Shown: piece after piece, positions 55,385-63,940 of the stretch
How positions within the stretch are numbered: position 1 is the first letter of the stretch
Layout: every line of letters begins with the position of its first letter
Assembly (NCBI RefSeq): GCF_003391095.1
Contig: NZ_CP031447.1
Span: 2,108,001 to 2,172,000 of the forward strand
Direction: 5' to 3'
Source of the DNA: Austwickia chelonae
GTDB lineage: Bacteria; Actinomycetota; Actinomycetes; Actinomycetales; Dermatophilaceae
DNA length: 64,000 nt
The notes under the pieces: model-generated
The model's database searches: none
What the model saw: the letters and a program-made list of their open reading frames with translations, nothing else
Told to the model about the DNA's origin: nothing
Position numbers and translations under genes: made by a program

Positions 55385-56794
55385 TCACCTCGTTGCGACG
55401 GAAGGCTTTCTGCTTTCCCGTGGGAAAGTCCGCCACCCCACGATGACGGCCCCTGCGCCGATCAGCGCAGCGACGGCGAAGTTGAGCTGAAGCCCGAGCA
55501 GCGCGCCTGCTGTACCGCCGTGCGCGGTGGAAGCTGCCTCGAAAAGCATTCCCACCAGGGGTGTTCCGGTCACGAAGCCCAGATTGCGGGCCACGTTGAG
55601 CAGACCTGCCACGGCACCTTGGTGTTCGCGTCCGGTCTGCATCATGATCGCAGTGTTGTTGGCCGCCATGAACAGCTGGTTGCCCGGGGTGAGGGTGATA
55701 GCGAGGAGCAGGAACCCGGCCAGGCCGATCAGTGCTGGGGCGACGATGAAGCCCATCGAGGCGACGGTGATCAGCCCGAGTCCGACCAGCACCACTGATG
55801 CCGGGCCTCGCCGGTCGACGATCCGGCCGGCCGGTACTCCCGACAGGATGGCGGCGATCGGCCCAACGGCCATCGACAAGCCCATGGCCGTGTTGTCGAG
55901 CCCTAGACCGCGGGTCAGGTAGAAGGGCGGGACGATCGTGAAGGTCATCATGATGATGGCGACGGCGCAGGCCAGCACGAGTTGAGGCAGGATATTCGCC
56001 GTACGCAGTACGGCGAAGTCGACGAGGGGTGCGGTGCTGCGCAGTTCGACCCGGACGAAGGCTATCGCCGCAGCCAGGGCGATACCGAGGAGTGCGAGTA
56101 TGCCGAAGATGCCGCCGGGCCGGAGGGTCACTGCGGCGGAGTAGGTCCCCAGGAAGGTGGAGAGTAGGGCGATTCCCAACACGTCGAAGGTTCTGCTTCC
56201 AGCTGGGTCAGGTCGGGGGTGCCGCAGTGCTGACGCCACGAGAAGCAGGTTCGCGGCGGCCAATGCTGTCAACAGGATGAAGACGCTTCGCCACCCCCAG
56301 GCGGCTACGGCGAAGCCGCCTACCGCGGGCCCCAGCGCCATGCCTGCGGCCATCGACGAGCCGAGCAGGCCCATCGTGCGGCCGGCTTTCTCCGGGTGGA
56401 CGGATTCTCTGACCAGGGCCATGGGCAGGGTGGTCATCGCAGCCGCGCCGAGGCCTTGGAGTGTGCGGGAGGCGACCAGCATCCCGAAGTTCATGCTGAG
56501 CCCCGCCATGATCGTGGCGGCGGCGAAGAAGCCGATCCCGGCGATCAGGACACGCCCTCGCCCCCATTGGTCGCCGAGCCTGCCGATCAGTACGACCAGG
56601 ACGGTGCTCGACAGCAGGTAGGACAGGGTGACCCATTGGCTGGTCTCCATGGAGATCCCGAAGTCGGTGGTCACTTCGGGCAGCGCGACATTGGGCATGC
56701 TCATCGCGAGCGCGGCTACGGCGGTGGTCAGTGCGAGGGCTGGTACGGCGTTCGGCGGTGCTGGTTGTCCGTTGTCGTCGGCTTTCCTTGCCAT
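55385..56794 (-). CDS. MFS drug or siderophore exporter (EmrB/QacA type)
   Basis: A 469-aa major facilitator with about 14 hydrophobic segments. Motif A 'GRLGDQWGRGRVLIAG' follows helix 2 and motif C-like 'GPAVGGFAVAAWGWRSVF' follows helix 5, the antiporter signature. It probably exports drugs or small metabolites using the proton gradient. A near-perfect 8-1-8 dyad resembling Fur/Zur boxes lies 53 bp upstream, so metal control is possible. The ATG at 56794 begins MARKADDN; a longer frame upstream is unconserved. Confidence 0.87.
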   Translation of the reverse strand: MARKADDNGQPAPPNAVPALALTTAVAALAMSMPNVALPEVTTDFGISMETSQWVTLSYLLSSTVLVVLIGRLGDQWGRGRVLIAGIGFFAAATIMAGLSMNFGMLVASRTLQGLGAAAMTTLPMALVRESVHPEKAGRTMGLLGSSMAAGMALGPAVGGFAVAAWGWRSVFILLTALAAANLLLVASALRHPRPDPAGSRTFDVLGIALLSTFLGTYSAAVTLRPGGIFGILALLGIALAAAIAFVRVELRSTAPLVDFAVLRTANILPQLVLACAVAIIMMTFTIVPPFYLTRGLGLDNTAMGLSMAVGPIAAILSGVPAGRIVDRRGPASVVLVGLGLITVASMGFIVAPALIGLAGFLLLAITLTPGNQLFMAANNTAIMMQTGREHQGAVAGLLNVARNLGFVTGTPLVGMLFEAASTAHGGTAGALLGLQLNFAVAALIGAGAVIVGWRTFPRESRKPSVATR

Positions 56795-56846
56795 CGGGTT
56801 GCGACCTTCCGCTGTCAGGATCGGGTTCGCACCACCCCACCTCCAG

Positions 56847-56863
56847 ATGCGAATCATTCTCAT
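56847..56863. promoter_or_regulatory. Fur/Zur-like dyad upstream of the MFS gene
   Basis: ATGCGAAT-C-ATTCTCAT is an 8-1-8 dyad with one mismatch. It fits the TGAnAATnATTnTCA pattern of Fur-family (especially Zur) operators. It is placed 53 bp before the MFS start. Confidence 0.5.
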
Positions 56864-57019
56864 TTGCGCTGAGGGTATCCGCCCCCGACATCGACGAGCA
56901 AATGCCCTTCCGACGATCAATACCCCAGATATGCAGCAGACGACGGCAACCCCGAACCGCACATCACCCCAGCAAGGCACAGCCCCGGACGGACCACTCG
57001 CCGGAAAGCACCTCACCGG

Positions 57020-57616
57020 TCACGATTCAGCGCTCAGATGAAGTTGCACGGCCGGCGACAAGTGCGCGACGAGCACTTCGAAATCCACCTCGGCGAGCAG
57101 AGGAAGCTCGATGAGATACCTCACGAAGGCGACACCAATCAGATGTGTCATCGCGAGAATCAGATCTGCTCGGCGGCCATCAACGACCGCCGCCACCTCC
57201 GGATCGGACAGCACCCCGTCGATGAAGGAGCTCAGCTGCGCGGCAGCAGCTTCATTGGTCAGCGCCGACCGACCGAGTGCCTTCATCCGGGCACCTGTTT
57301 CCGCACTCTCCCACAGCCAGAGGTACCCGCGCGCAAGACGCTCCCCCTGCTCCCCCTCGGGAGCGGACAGTGCTTCCAGGACGACGAGACGAGCCTCATC
57401 CGGAAAGCCAATGGCTGCAGCGAACAAGGCTTCCTTACTGCCGAAATAGTGCGCAATGAGCGCCACGTCAACACCCGCTTGAGCTGCGATGGCACGCAGG
57501 GTGGTGCCGCGAAAACCGCTCACTCCGAAAAGCCCACGCGCAGCATTCAGGATGCGATCTTTATTTCCTCCGTCGCCGCCAGTCGGACGTCCACTACTTT
57601 CACTGCGCATTGACAT
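57020..57616 (-). CDS. TetR family transcriptional regulator
   Basis: A TetR-like repressor of 198 aa. The helix-turn-helix covers about residues 18-60 ('ILNAARGLFGVSGFRGTTLRAIAAQAGVDVALIAHYFGSK' region) and the C-terminal domain belongs to the TetR_C_18-like type (ending 'LSPAVQLHLSAES'). It is divergent from an ABC-2-like membrane protein, and two identical-type 14-bp dyads lie in the shared promoter. The ATG at 57616 was chosen; another ATG two codons later is equally possible. Confidence 0.85.
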   Translation of the reverse strand: MSMRSESSGRPTGGDGGNKDRILNAARGLFGVSGFRGTTLRAIAAQAGVDVALIAHYFGSKEALFAAAIGFPDEARLVVLEALSAPEGEQGERLARGYLWLWESAETGARMKALGRSALTNEAAAAQLSSFIDGVLSDPEVAAVVDGRRADLILAMTHLIGVAFVRYLIELPLLAEVDFEVLVAHLSPAVQLHLSAES

Positions 57617-57636
57617 GCGTCCAGAATATCGCGATC

Positions 57637-57666
57637 TCAACAACCGTTGACTTCAACAAGCGTTGA
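57637..57666. promoter_or_regulatory. Tandem TetR operators in the divergent promoter
   Basis: Two copies of TCAAC-N4-GTTGA (57637-57650 with AACC and 57653-57666 with AAGC) have centres 16 bp apart. Together they also form a larger dyad. They lie just upstream of the TetR start and about 56 bp before the membrane-protein start, so one repressor would control both genes. Confidence 0.7.
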
Positions 57667-57721
57667 GATAATACTTCAAGTGATTTGCCGTATCTGTCGG
57701 AGCTCGCATCAAGGATGCATC

Positions 57722-58759
57722 ATGACCAGATCATCATCGACTACACGCCAAAACTGGGCAGCCGCCATAGCTTTGAGCATCAGTGGATCCATTGGCATTG
57801 CATTACTTGTTCTCGCATTCCTCTGGCCGAGCAAGACCTCCTCTCCGCAGAATATTCCACTTGTCGTCGTCGGCCCAGAAAAAGCAGCAACCATGGCCAT
57901 CGACACCCTGGAGAAGAACGCACCAGGAGTTTTCCTGCCCTCTCGAGCCTCCCAGCGCGCAGATGCCGTGGACACCATCAAGACCCGTGAAGCGTACGGC
58001 GCACTCATCCTTCAGGCACCACCGGGGAAACCCGAGGTCCTGAAAGCGACAGCCGCGAGTCCAGCTGTTGCACAAGCACTTACCGGGATCTCTGCGCAGA
58101 TGCAGGCCCAACTGCAAGCACAAGCCGCCGCGACAGGAGCACCGTCCACCATGGCGACGGTGACCGTCACCGATGTTGTCCCTCTCGCCAAAGAGGACTC
58201 CACCGGGGCAGGCTTGGCAGCTTCAGCATTTCCCTTAGCCATCGGTGGAACAGTTGGCGGGGTCCTGGTCCTACTTCTCGTTACCGGAGCTGCTCGACGA
58301 ATAACTGCCCTGATGGGTTTTTCTACTTCTTCTGGGATACTCCTCGCCGGAATATTGCACCCGTGGTTCGGATATCTGTCCGGAAACTATGGCCTCAATG
58401 CACTTGCCATCAGCGCAGCACTCTTTGCCATGTCAAGTTTCATCGTCGGAGGTGGCGCACTCTTCGGTCGAGCCGGAATGGCTGCGACCGCAGCTTTCAC
58501 GGTTCTTTTCGCCAATCCCATCGCTTCTGCGGCGGCTCCCTGGGAATTCCTGCCGACTCCTTGGGGCACCATCGGGCAGTACCTCGTCCCTGGGGCAGCG
58601 AATCGGCTGCTCCGTTCCCTGAGTTATTTCCCCGAGGCTGCCACCCATGCCCAATGGGTCACCTTGCTCGTCTGGGCTGCAGCCGGAACAACCCTTGTCC
58701 TGTGGGGGTCGACTCGAACGATCGACAACGATGAGGTCGGGGCAGCCGCCGAGCACTAG
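57722..58759 (+). CDS. ABC-2-like membrane protein (YhgE/DUF3533-like)
   Basis: A 345-aa membrane protein. One N-terminal helix (about 16-36) is followed by an extracytoplasmic region of about 150 residues with a Gln/Ala-rich helix, then five more helices in the C-terminal half. This is the layout of YhgE/Pip and ABC-2-like exporters without a linked ATPase. A role in export or envelope stress under the divergent TetR is likely. The ATG at 57722 was selected within a longer open frame, since the upstream part overlaps the operators. Confidence 0.65.
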   Translation: MTRSSSTTRQNWAAAIALSISGSIGIALLVLAFLWPSKTSSPQNIPLVVVGPEKAATMAIDTLEKNAPGVFLPSRASQRADAVDTIKTREAYGALILQAPPGKPEVLKATAASPAVAQALTGISAQMQAQLQAQAAATGAPSTMATVTVTDVVPLAKEDSTGAGLAASAFPLAIGGTVGGVLVLLLVTGAARRITALMGFSTSSGILLAGILHPWFGYLSGNYGLNALAISAALFAMSSFIVGGGALFGRAGMAATAAFTVLFANPIASAAAPWEFLPTPWGTIGQYLVPGAANRLLRSLSYFPEAATHAQWVTLLVWAAAGTTLVLWGSTRTIDNDEVGAAAEH

Positions 58760-58762
58760 CGT
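58757..58762 (+). promoter_or_regulatory. Putative -10 box (TAGCGT) of recQ
   Basis: TAGCGT begins within the stop codon of the preceding gene and is followed by 8 nt and the recQ ATG at 58771. Confidence 0.35.
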
Positions 58763-58770
58763 GGACTCCC

Positions 58771-60699
58771 ATGAGCGGACTCCTTCCTTCCCCGTCGACC
58801 CCGACCGACAGCAGGAGCGAGGACGCCTCCATCGGTGACCGCGCACAGGAGATCCTCGCCAGAATCTTCGGTTACGACACCTTCCGCGGGGAACAGGCGC
58901 AGATCATCGAGCATGTCTCCTCCGGCGGAGATGCCGTCGTTCTCATGCCGACCGGTGGCGGAAAATCGCTCTGCTACCAGATCCCCGCGCTACTACGTCC
59001 GGGCACCGGCATCGTCGTCTCCCCGCTCATCGCACTCATGGCCGACCAGGTCGCCGCACTCGATGCCGTGGGAATCCGGGCAGCATTCCTCAACTCGACC
59101 CTGAGCGCCGGCGAAGAACGCAACGTCGAGAACAAGCTCCTGGCAGGACAGCTCGACCTGCTCTACCTGGCGCCAGAACGCCTCGTCCTCCCCCGCACGG
59201 TCGACCTTCTCCAGCGGGCCGACATCGGATTGTTCGCCATCGATGAGGCCCACTGCGTCTCCCAATGGGGGCACGACTTCCGCCCCGACTATCTCGGCCT
59301 GTCGATCCTCGCCGATCTCTTCCCCACCGTCCCACGCATCGCGCTCACCGCCACCGCGACCCGAGCCACTCACCAGGAGATCACCGAGAACCTGCGCCTC
59401 GACCAGGCCGCACATTTCGTTTCCTGCTTCGACCGGCCGAACATCCAGTACCGCATCGAGCCCAAGGACCGGCCCCGCGATCAGCTGTTGGCCTTGATCC
59501 GCAACGAACACGCCGGCGAATCGGGGATCGTCTACTGCCTGTCGCGAAAGAGCGTCGAGCAGACCGCGACCTGGCTCGCTGACCACGGCATCCCCGCGGT
59601 GCCCTATCACGCAGGGCTGGACGCCGCCGTCCGCCGCGACCACCAAGAACGGTTCCTCCGGGAGGACGGCCTCGTCGTCGTGGCGACGATCGCCTTCGGC
59701 ATGGGTATCGACAAACCCGACGTGCGTTTCGTCGCCCACCTGGATCTACCGAAGTCCATCGAGGGCTACTACCAGGAGACCGGCCGCGCAGGCCGGGACG
59801 GGCAACCGGCGACGGCCTGGATGGCCTACGGGCTGGGCGATGTGGTGAGCCAGCGGCGATTCATCGACGCCGGCGAAGGCGACGACACCTTCAAACGCCA
59901 TGCCCGCGCCCATCTCGACGCGATGCTCGCCCTGTGCGAAAGCGTCACCTGCCGCCGGGTCCAGCTGCTGCGTTATTTCGGTCAGGAATCGACGCCGTGC
60001 GGCAACTGCGACGTCTGCCTGAATCCGCCGCAGACCTGGGATGGGACGATCGCCGCCCAGAAGCTGCTGTCGACCCTGATCCGCCTCGATCGAGAACGCC
60101 ACCAGCGGTTCGGCGCCGGACAAGTGATCGACGTCCTCCTCGGACGGGCATCGGACCGGTCGCGCCGGTCACGACATGACGAGCTGAGCGTGTGGGGCAT
60201 CGGCGCAGACCTCTCGGAACACGAGTGGCGCTCTGTACTCAGGCAGTTGGTCGCACGCAGCATCGTCGAAGCAGTGGGTGAGTACGGCGTCCTCACTCCC
60301 GGACCAGGCGCAGAGCCCGTCTTGCGAGGCGAGGCAGCCGTCGAACTCGCTGTCCACCGTTCCGCGACGAAGACACGACGTGCGCGTCGCCAGAACACCG
60401 CCCAGGGCAAGGCGACCACGCCACGCGCAGCCGAATCCCTCGATCAGGCCGCCCGGGAGATCTTCGAGCGCCTCCGCACCTGGCGCACCTCGGTGGCCCG
60501 GGAGAAGAAGATCGCCCCCTACATGGTGTTCTCCGATGCGACGCTGGTCGGCATCATCGATGCACGTCCGACGAGCACGGCCGACCTCGCCGCGGTCAGT
60601 GGTGTCGGTGCCAAGAAACTTGCCGAGTACGGCGAGGCCCTCCTGGCCGTACTGGAGGACCGTCCGGCTGTCGAGGGTCACTGCGGCAGTCTTCCCTGA
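58771..60699 (+). CDS. recQ: ATP-dependent DNA helicase RecQ
   Basis: A 642-aa 3'-5' DNA helicase. Motif I is '[12 protein letters not shown]', motif II '[18 protein letters not shown]', and motif VI '[13 protein letters not shown]'. The RecQ zinc site is formed by '[16 protein letters not shown]' and 'CGNCDVC', then a winged helix follows. An HRDC domain occupies the last ~75 residues ('[17 protein letters not shown]'). All domains of the full-length enzyme are present. It works in recombination and replication-fork repair. Confidence 0.96.
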   Translation: MSGLLPSPSTPTDSRSEDASIGDRAQEILARIFGYDTFRGEQAQIIEHVSSGGDAVVLMPTGGGKSLCYQIPALLRPGTGIVVSPLIALMADQVAALDAVGIRAAFLNSTLSAGEERNVENKLLAGQLDLLYLAPERLVLPRTVDLLQRADIGLFAIDEAHCVSQWGHDFRPDYLGLSILADLFPTVPRIALTATATRATHQEITENLRLDQAAHFVSCFDRPNIQYRIEPKDRPRDQLLALIRNEHAGESGIVYCLSRKSVEQTATWLADHGIPAVPYHAGLDAAVRRDHQERFLREDGLVVVATIAFGMGIDKPDVRFVAHLDLPKSIEGYYQETGRAGRDGQPATAWMAYGLGDVVSQRRFIDAGEGDDTFKRHARAHLDAMLALCESVTCRRVQLLRYFGQESTPCGNCDVCLNPPQTWDGTIAAQKLLSTLIRLDRERHQRFGAGQVIDVLLGRASDRSRRSRHDELSVWGIGADLSEHEWRSVLRQLVARSIVEAVGEYGVLTPGPGAEPVLRGEAAVELAVHRSATKTRRARRQNTAQGKATTPRAAESLDQAAREIFERLRTWRTSVAREKKIAPYMVFSDATLVGIIDARPTSTADLAAVSGVGAKKLAEYGEALLAVLEDRPAVEGHCGSLP

Positions 60700-60719
60700 C
60701 CGGTTCCGAGAGCGGCGTC

Positions 60720-61256
60720 CTGGCCAACGCCGCCGTCCACGTCCTCCTGGCCCTGGTCCAGCCCCGACACGGCTACGCCGTGATGCAGTTCCTCGAGGCC
60801 GAGAGCGGCGGCACCATCACGATGGGGCACGGCTGGACCTTCACCGACGCCCCACCGGAGGAGGCCATCTTCGACCTCGCCTACGAGGCGGCCCCCTCCG
60901 CCGACTACTTCGACATCTTCATCGCTGCCGGCTGGACCCCCGTCCTGTCCGTCGCCGACTTGCATATCTTCAAGGCCGCGCCCGGCACTCCCCCGGTCCA
61001 CACCGCCTATGACTCCCGACGTGACGAACTCGTGCGTCAGCGAGACAACTACATTCGCTACAGCGCCATGGGGATAGCGATCTTCGCCCTGACCGCTCTG
61101 ATCACGGCGACAATCTCCTGGTACTTCGAACACGAGAAGCCCGTCCTGCTCATGTCGGGAATCCTGAGCTTCGGATGCATCCCAGTCGTCTACACCGTGC
61201 TGCCCCTTCTCGGTTATATGACTCAACTCCGCAGACTCACCCCCGACACGCAGTAG
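60720..61256 (+). pseudogene. PadR-DUF2812 chimera without a normal start (degraded)
   Basis: From 60720 the frame reads the N-terminus of a PadR repressor ('LANAAVHVLLALVQPRHGYAVMQFLEAE') but no start codon precedes it in frame. After about 35 residues it switches in frame to the middle of a DUF2812 protein ('GWTFTDAPPEEAIF', 'YFDIFIAAGWTPV', then two transmembrane helices). In relatives padR and the DUF2812 gene are adjacent and complete, so an internal deletion probably fused them. The first usable start is the GTG at 60780. Expression, if any, would give a 158-aa membrane protein. Confidence 0.7.
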
Positions 61257-61310
61257 CGCTTCGTTCAACACCCCCATCGCTATCCGGCACGCCAAGGAGT
61301 CTCCGGCGAG

Positions 61311-61859
61311 ATGCGATTGAATGACGCCATGGAACCGGACCACAACGCTCCCTCAGCCGCCTTCGAACGGCAGGTACGCCAAGGCTGCCTGCGGGCCGAA
61401 CGTCTGGCTTCCCAGCTGACGGGCGGCGACAGCGACACCGCGCTGCGTCAGGTGCGCAAGACGTGGAACGAGACCGAGTTACCCTCCCGCTGCGCCCAGG
61501 CCTGGCAGACGATCTGGGACGCCGTCAAGGCCGCCGGCCCGACATCGCCGGTCATGACCGCGGCAGAGCGTCGCCGCTACACCGCCCTGCCCGACCCGGT
61601 CACCCTCTTCCGCGGATGCGGCCCCGGCGGTGAACACGGCTGGTCATGGACGGTGGATAGATCCATCGCGATCGACTTCGCGCTCCGGTACGGAGACGAA
61701 GCGGCGTCAGACTACGTACCGCTGCTGTGCACCGCGACCGTGCCTAAGTCCGCAGTGCTCGCCTACCTCCTCATCGGCGGGGAGGACGAGGTGATCATCG
61801 ACCCGCACGTCCTCTCCCCCGCCACCCTGGCGACGGAGCCACTCCCGCGGAGTCGATGA
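61311..61859 (+). CDS. Putative ADP-ribosyltransferase-fold protein
   Basis: A 182-aa protein. The C-terminal half carries a pattern like the R-S-E class of ADP-ribosyltransferases: R101 in 'TLFRGCG', a core strand 'GWSWTVDRSIAIDFALRYG' (S112, T114), and 'GGEDEVIIDP' with E158/E160 as the catalytic ExE. The N-terminal half is helical and unassigned. No secretion signal or immunity partner is seen. It may be a toxin or phage-type modifier; the fold call is from motif order only. AAGGAG lies upstream with long spacing, and an ATG at 61329 is an alternative. Confidence 0.55.
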   Translation: MRLNDAMEPDHNAPSAAFERQVRQGCLRAERLASQLTGGDSDTALRQVRKTWNETELPSRCAQAWQTIWDAVKAAGPTSPVMTAAERRRYTALPDPVTLFRGCGPGGEHGWSWTVDRSIAIDFALRYGDEAASDYVPLLCTATVPKSAVLAYLLIGGEDEVIIDPHVLSPATLATEPLPRSR

Positions 61860-62090
61860 CCCCGCGGACCATGCCTACGTTGCGACCCCAGAGACCTGGG
61901 ATCGACCCTCACCCAGCGGAACAACGTTCCACGTCGTTCGCGCTCATCTCTCGAGCGAGGACCCACTCGATGGCCCGAGCCTCGAACCGCAGGGTCGAAA
62001 TCGAAGATTCGGAATGACTTGAATACTCCCGCGTTCTGAACGCGAATGACGTCCGATCAATCCGACAGCAATCGACGAGGTCCTGTCGCC

Positions 62091-62210
62091 TCAGTTCGAT
62101 CGAGGCGCGCGCCAGCGGGCGAAACCGCCCTCGGTGTTGAGGACCTGACCGGTCATCCAAGACCCGTCATCGGCGAATAGGTCGTCGGAATCCCCGGCTC
62201 TCGCACCCAT
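62091..62210 (-). pseudogene. 3' remnant of a short-chain dehydrogenase
   Basis: A 39-codon frame ends 'DDGSWMTGQVLNTEGGF' plus a short tail. That is the typical C-terminus of SDR oxidoreductases ('SWVTGQ.L...GG'). No Rossmann motif or catalytic Tyr/Lys is found upstream; instead an unrelated gene begins within 4 bp. It is best read as a leftover from a deletion or exchange. Confidence 0.7.
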
Positions 62211-62213
62211 GGG

Positions 62214-62651
62214 CTAGACCTCTGACCCGCGCACCCCAAGGAGGGCGACGGCATCCGCGACAGCAGTCGCGTACTGATCGCGGTCGAAGACGAAAGGGCC
62301 GAACCCACGACCAGGCCGGAAGGGCTGAGAGAAGTTCGACCACATGACATGGGTTGGGCGCGTGTCTACCGTGGCCTCCAACGGCCAGCAGCCGACTTCT
62401 CCGCAGTCGCAGCCGAGCAGCCAAGCAGTGCCTGGGCGTGGCCACTCATGGTTGTCGAGGCCGAGCAGGTAGGTTCGAAGGTCCCCGAAGTTGAAGAAGG
62501 CTGGCACCAGCCCCCCATAGCCGCCGTGAGGATCGTGGTTGCGAGTGACCTCGAACTCGGTCACCAGATCGATCAGGGTGCACCCGTTGATGACCGGGAC
62601 CATGCTCGCCGGTGTCTCCTCCGACACCTGAAAACTGATCTCGTCCATCAC
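62214..62651 (-). CDS. Hypothetical protein with a Cys-rich motif
   Basis: A 145-aa protein I do not recognise functionally. It contains 'WLLGCDCGEVGCWPLEATV', with three cysteines that could hold zinc, and the C-terminal 'FGPFVFDRDQYATAVADAV', which recurs in actinobacterial hypothetical proteins. It is acidic and predicted cytosolic. It sits between the SDR remnant and the broken Abi gene, so horizontal origin is plausible. The start is ATGATG at 62651. Confidence 0.6.
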   Translation of the reverse strand: MMDEISFQVSEETPASMVPVINGCTLIDLVTEFEVTRNHDPHGGYGGLVPAFFNFGDLRTYLLGLDNHEWPRPGTAWLLGCDCGEVGCWPLEATVDTRPTHVMWSNFSQPFRPGRGFGPFVFDRDQYATAVADAVALLGVRGSEV

Positions 62652-62806
62652 GAGAACAGCATCTCACCCACGACCCGTCTGCTGTCGAGGCGTCAGTTCC
62701 CGCCTCGACAGCCGCAGCCAGTCAGGCCCCTGCCGGACCGGAACTACACATCGAATCTAAATTCAGCCGCGTTCCGGCACGTACAGCCATCTGGCTCAGG
62801 CCGCTC

Positions 62807-63709
62807 TCAGCCCGTCGCCCAGAGCGGGTTATCGCACCAGCCGTCGGGGACCCCCATGCGGGAGATCGGGACGATCGTCACCGCAGGGAAGCTCTTCACT
62901 ACAGCAGGGAGCATCCTGCTTCGACCCACGCCGAGCTGGTCCGACAGGAACGGGATGAGGGTGAGCCGGGCGAAAGTGCGGTTCTGCTCCTTCGACGCCA
63001 CATCGAGGTCCGGATGAATCCCCGCGTTCGGCAGTTTCGGCGTGATCGTGTGGACGCGGTTGAAGAGGCGTCCGTGGTGGGCACATGTGTTGCGGACGAG
63101 ATTGAGCGCCTTAAGCCAGCTCGTCAACTGCGGCGCTCTCAGCCCGCACGCACCGGCAACAGCGTCCTGAACTTTCCGGGGGGGAGAGAAGCCGTAGAGG
63201 TAGGTCAGGCTCCCCCCCAGTCCATGAGCTCAGTCGCCGCCCAAACGGGCAGCCGTCCGCCGTACTTCTGACGATGGTGGTGGACGAAGTCCTCGCGTGA
63301 TTGTCTCAATTCGTTCTCGTAGCGACGCACCCACTTCGAGTACTAGTCGCCTTGTCGGGCGGTGGGGCCGAGCTTCGACGAATTGAGGTGCGCGCACGGG
63401 TCGATGTGCCCGAGCTTGTCCCCGAGCAGTGCACGGATGGCCAGTTCGACCGTGGCCAGAGCCGCGAACGTCGAACTCGTACAGCGCGACGACGTCGCTA
63501 AAGTGCGCGCCGTCGCAGAAATCGTCCTCACGCCCAGAAGACTTCTGCTTCCGGAACGGGTACCAGTAGTCACTGAGACGGTAGTAGTTCATCCTGCAGA
63601 GCGTCTTTGCCGCGACCTCCCGGTCGCCGATGTCCATGCCGCGGCCAGCCAGGATGTCCACCTGTTCGGCATACGACTTGTACGCCTTGACGTCGTCGTC
63701 CACGAACAC
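62807..63709 (-). pseudogene. Broken Abi_2 family (abortive infection, HEPN) gene
   Basis: Three frames together encode one Abi_2 protein. Frame 1 starts at a GTG (63709) with 'SYAEQVDILAGRGMDIGDREV', 'NYYRLSDYWYPFRKQ' and 'VALYEFD'. Near 63465 the frame shifts to 'LATVELAIRALLGDKLGHIDP', which ends at an in-frame TAG near 63343. The reading continues with 'YSKWVRRYENELRQS', then shifts again at a run of seven G (63212-63218). The last part has 'LNLVRNTCAHHGRLFNRV' (HEPN Rx4H motif) and stops at 62807. Several lesions mean it is not functional as it stands. Confidence 0.8.
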
Positions 63710-63940
63710 CGCCTGAGAAAAATGAAGACCGGCCCTGGACCTACTGAGGTAGGCGGAACCGGTCGTAGTTCGTCGAGTCTACGTAGTCGCTCGAGCGCTC
63801 GCAAGGAAGCCGTAGCCAACGTGGTTGCGATCCGCTTCGTCGAAGATATGTGCCCTTGAGATCCACGCAGGTCACCATGCATCGACACGTGGCCGGACGC
63901 TCCACGAGACGAGACGAGGCGGCACTCGTCGTCTCGCTGA

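Noticed and set aside
63212-63218. G7 tract as a phase-variation switch for the Abi gene
   Set aside because: The gene also has another frameshift and an in-frame stop, so changing the tract length alone would not restore it.
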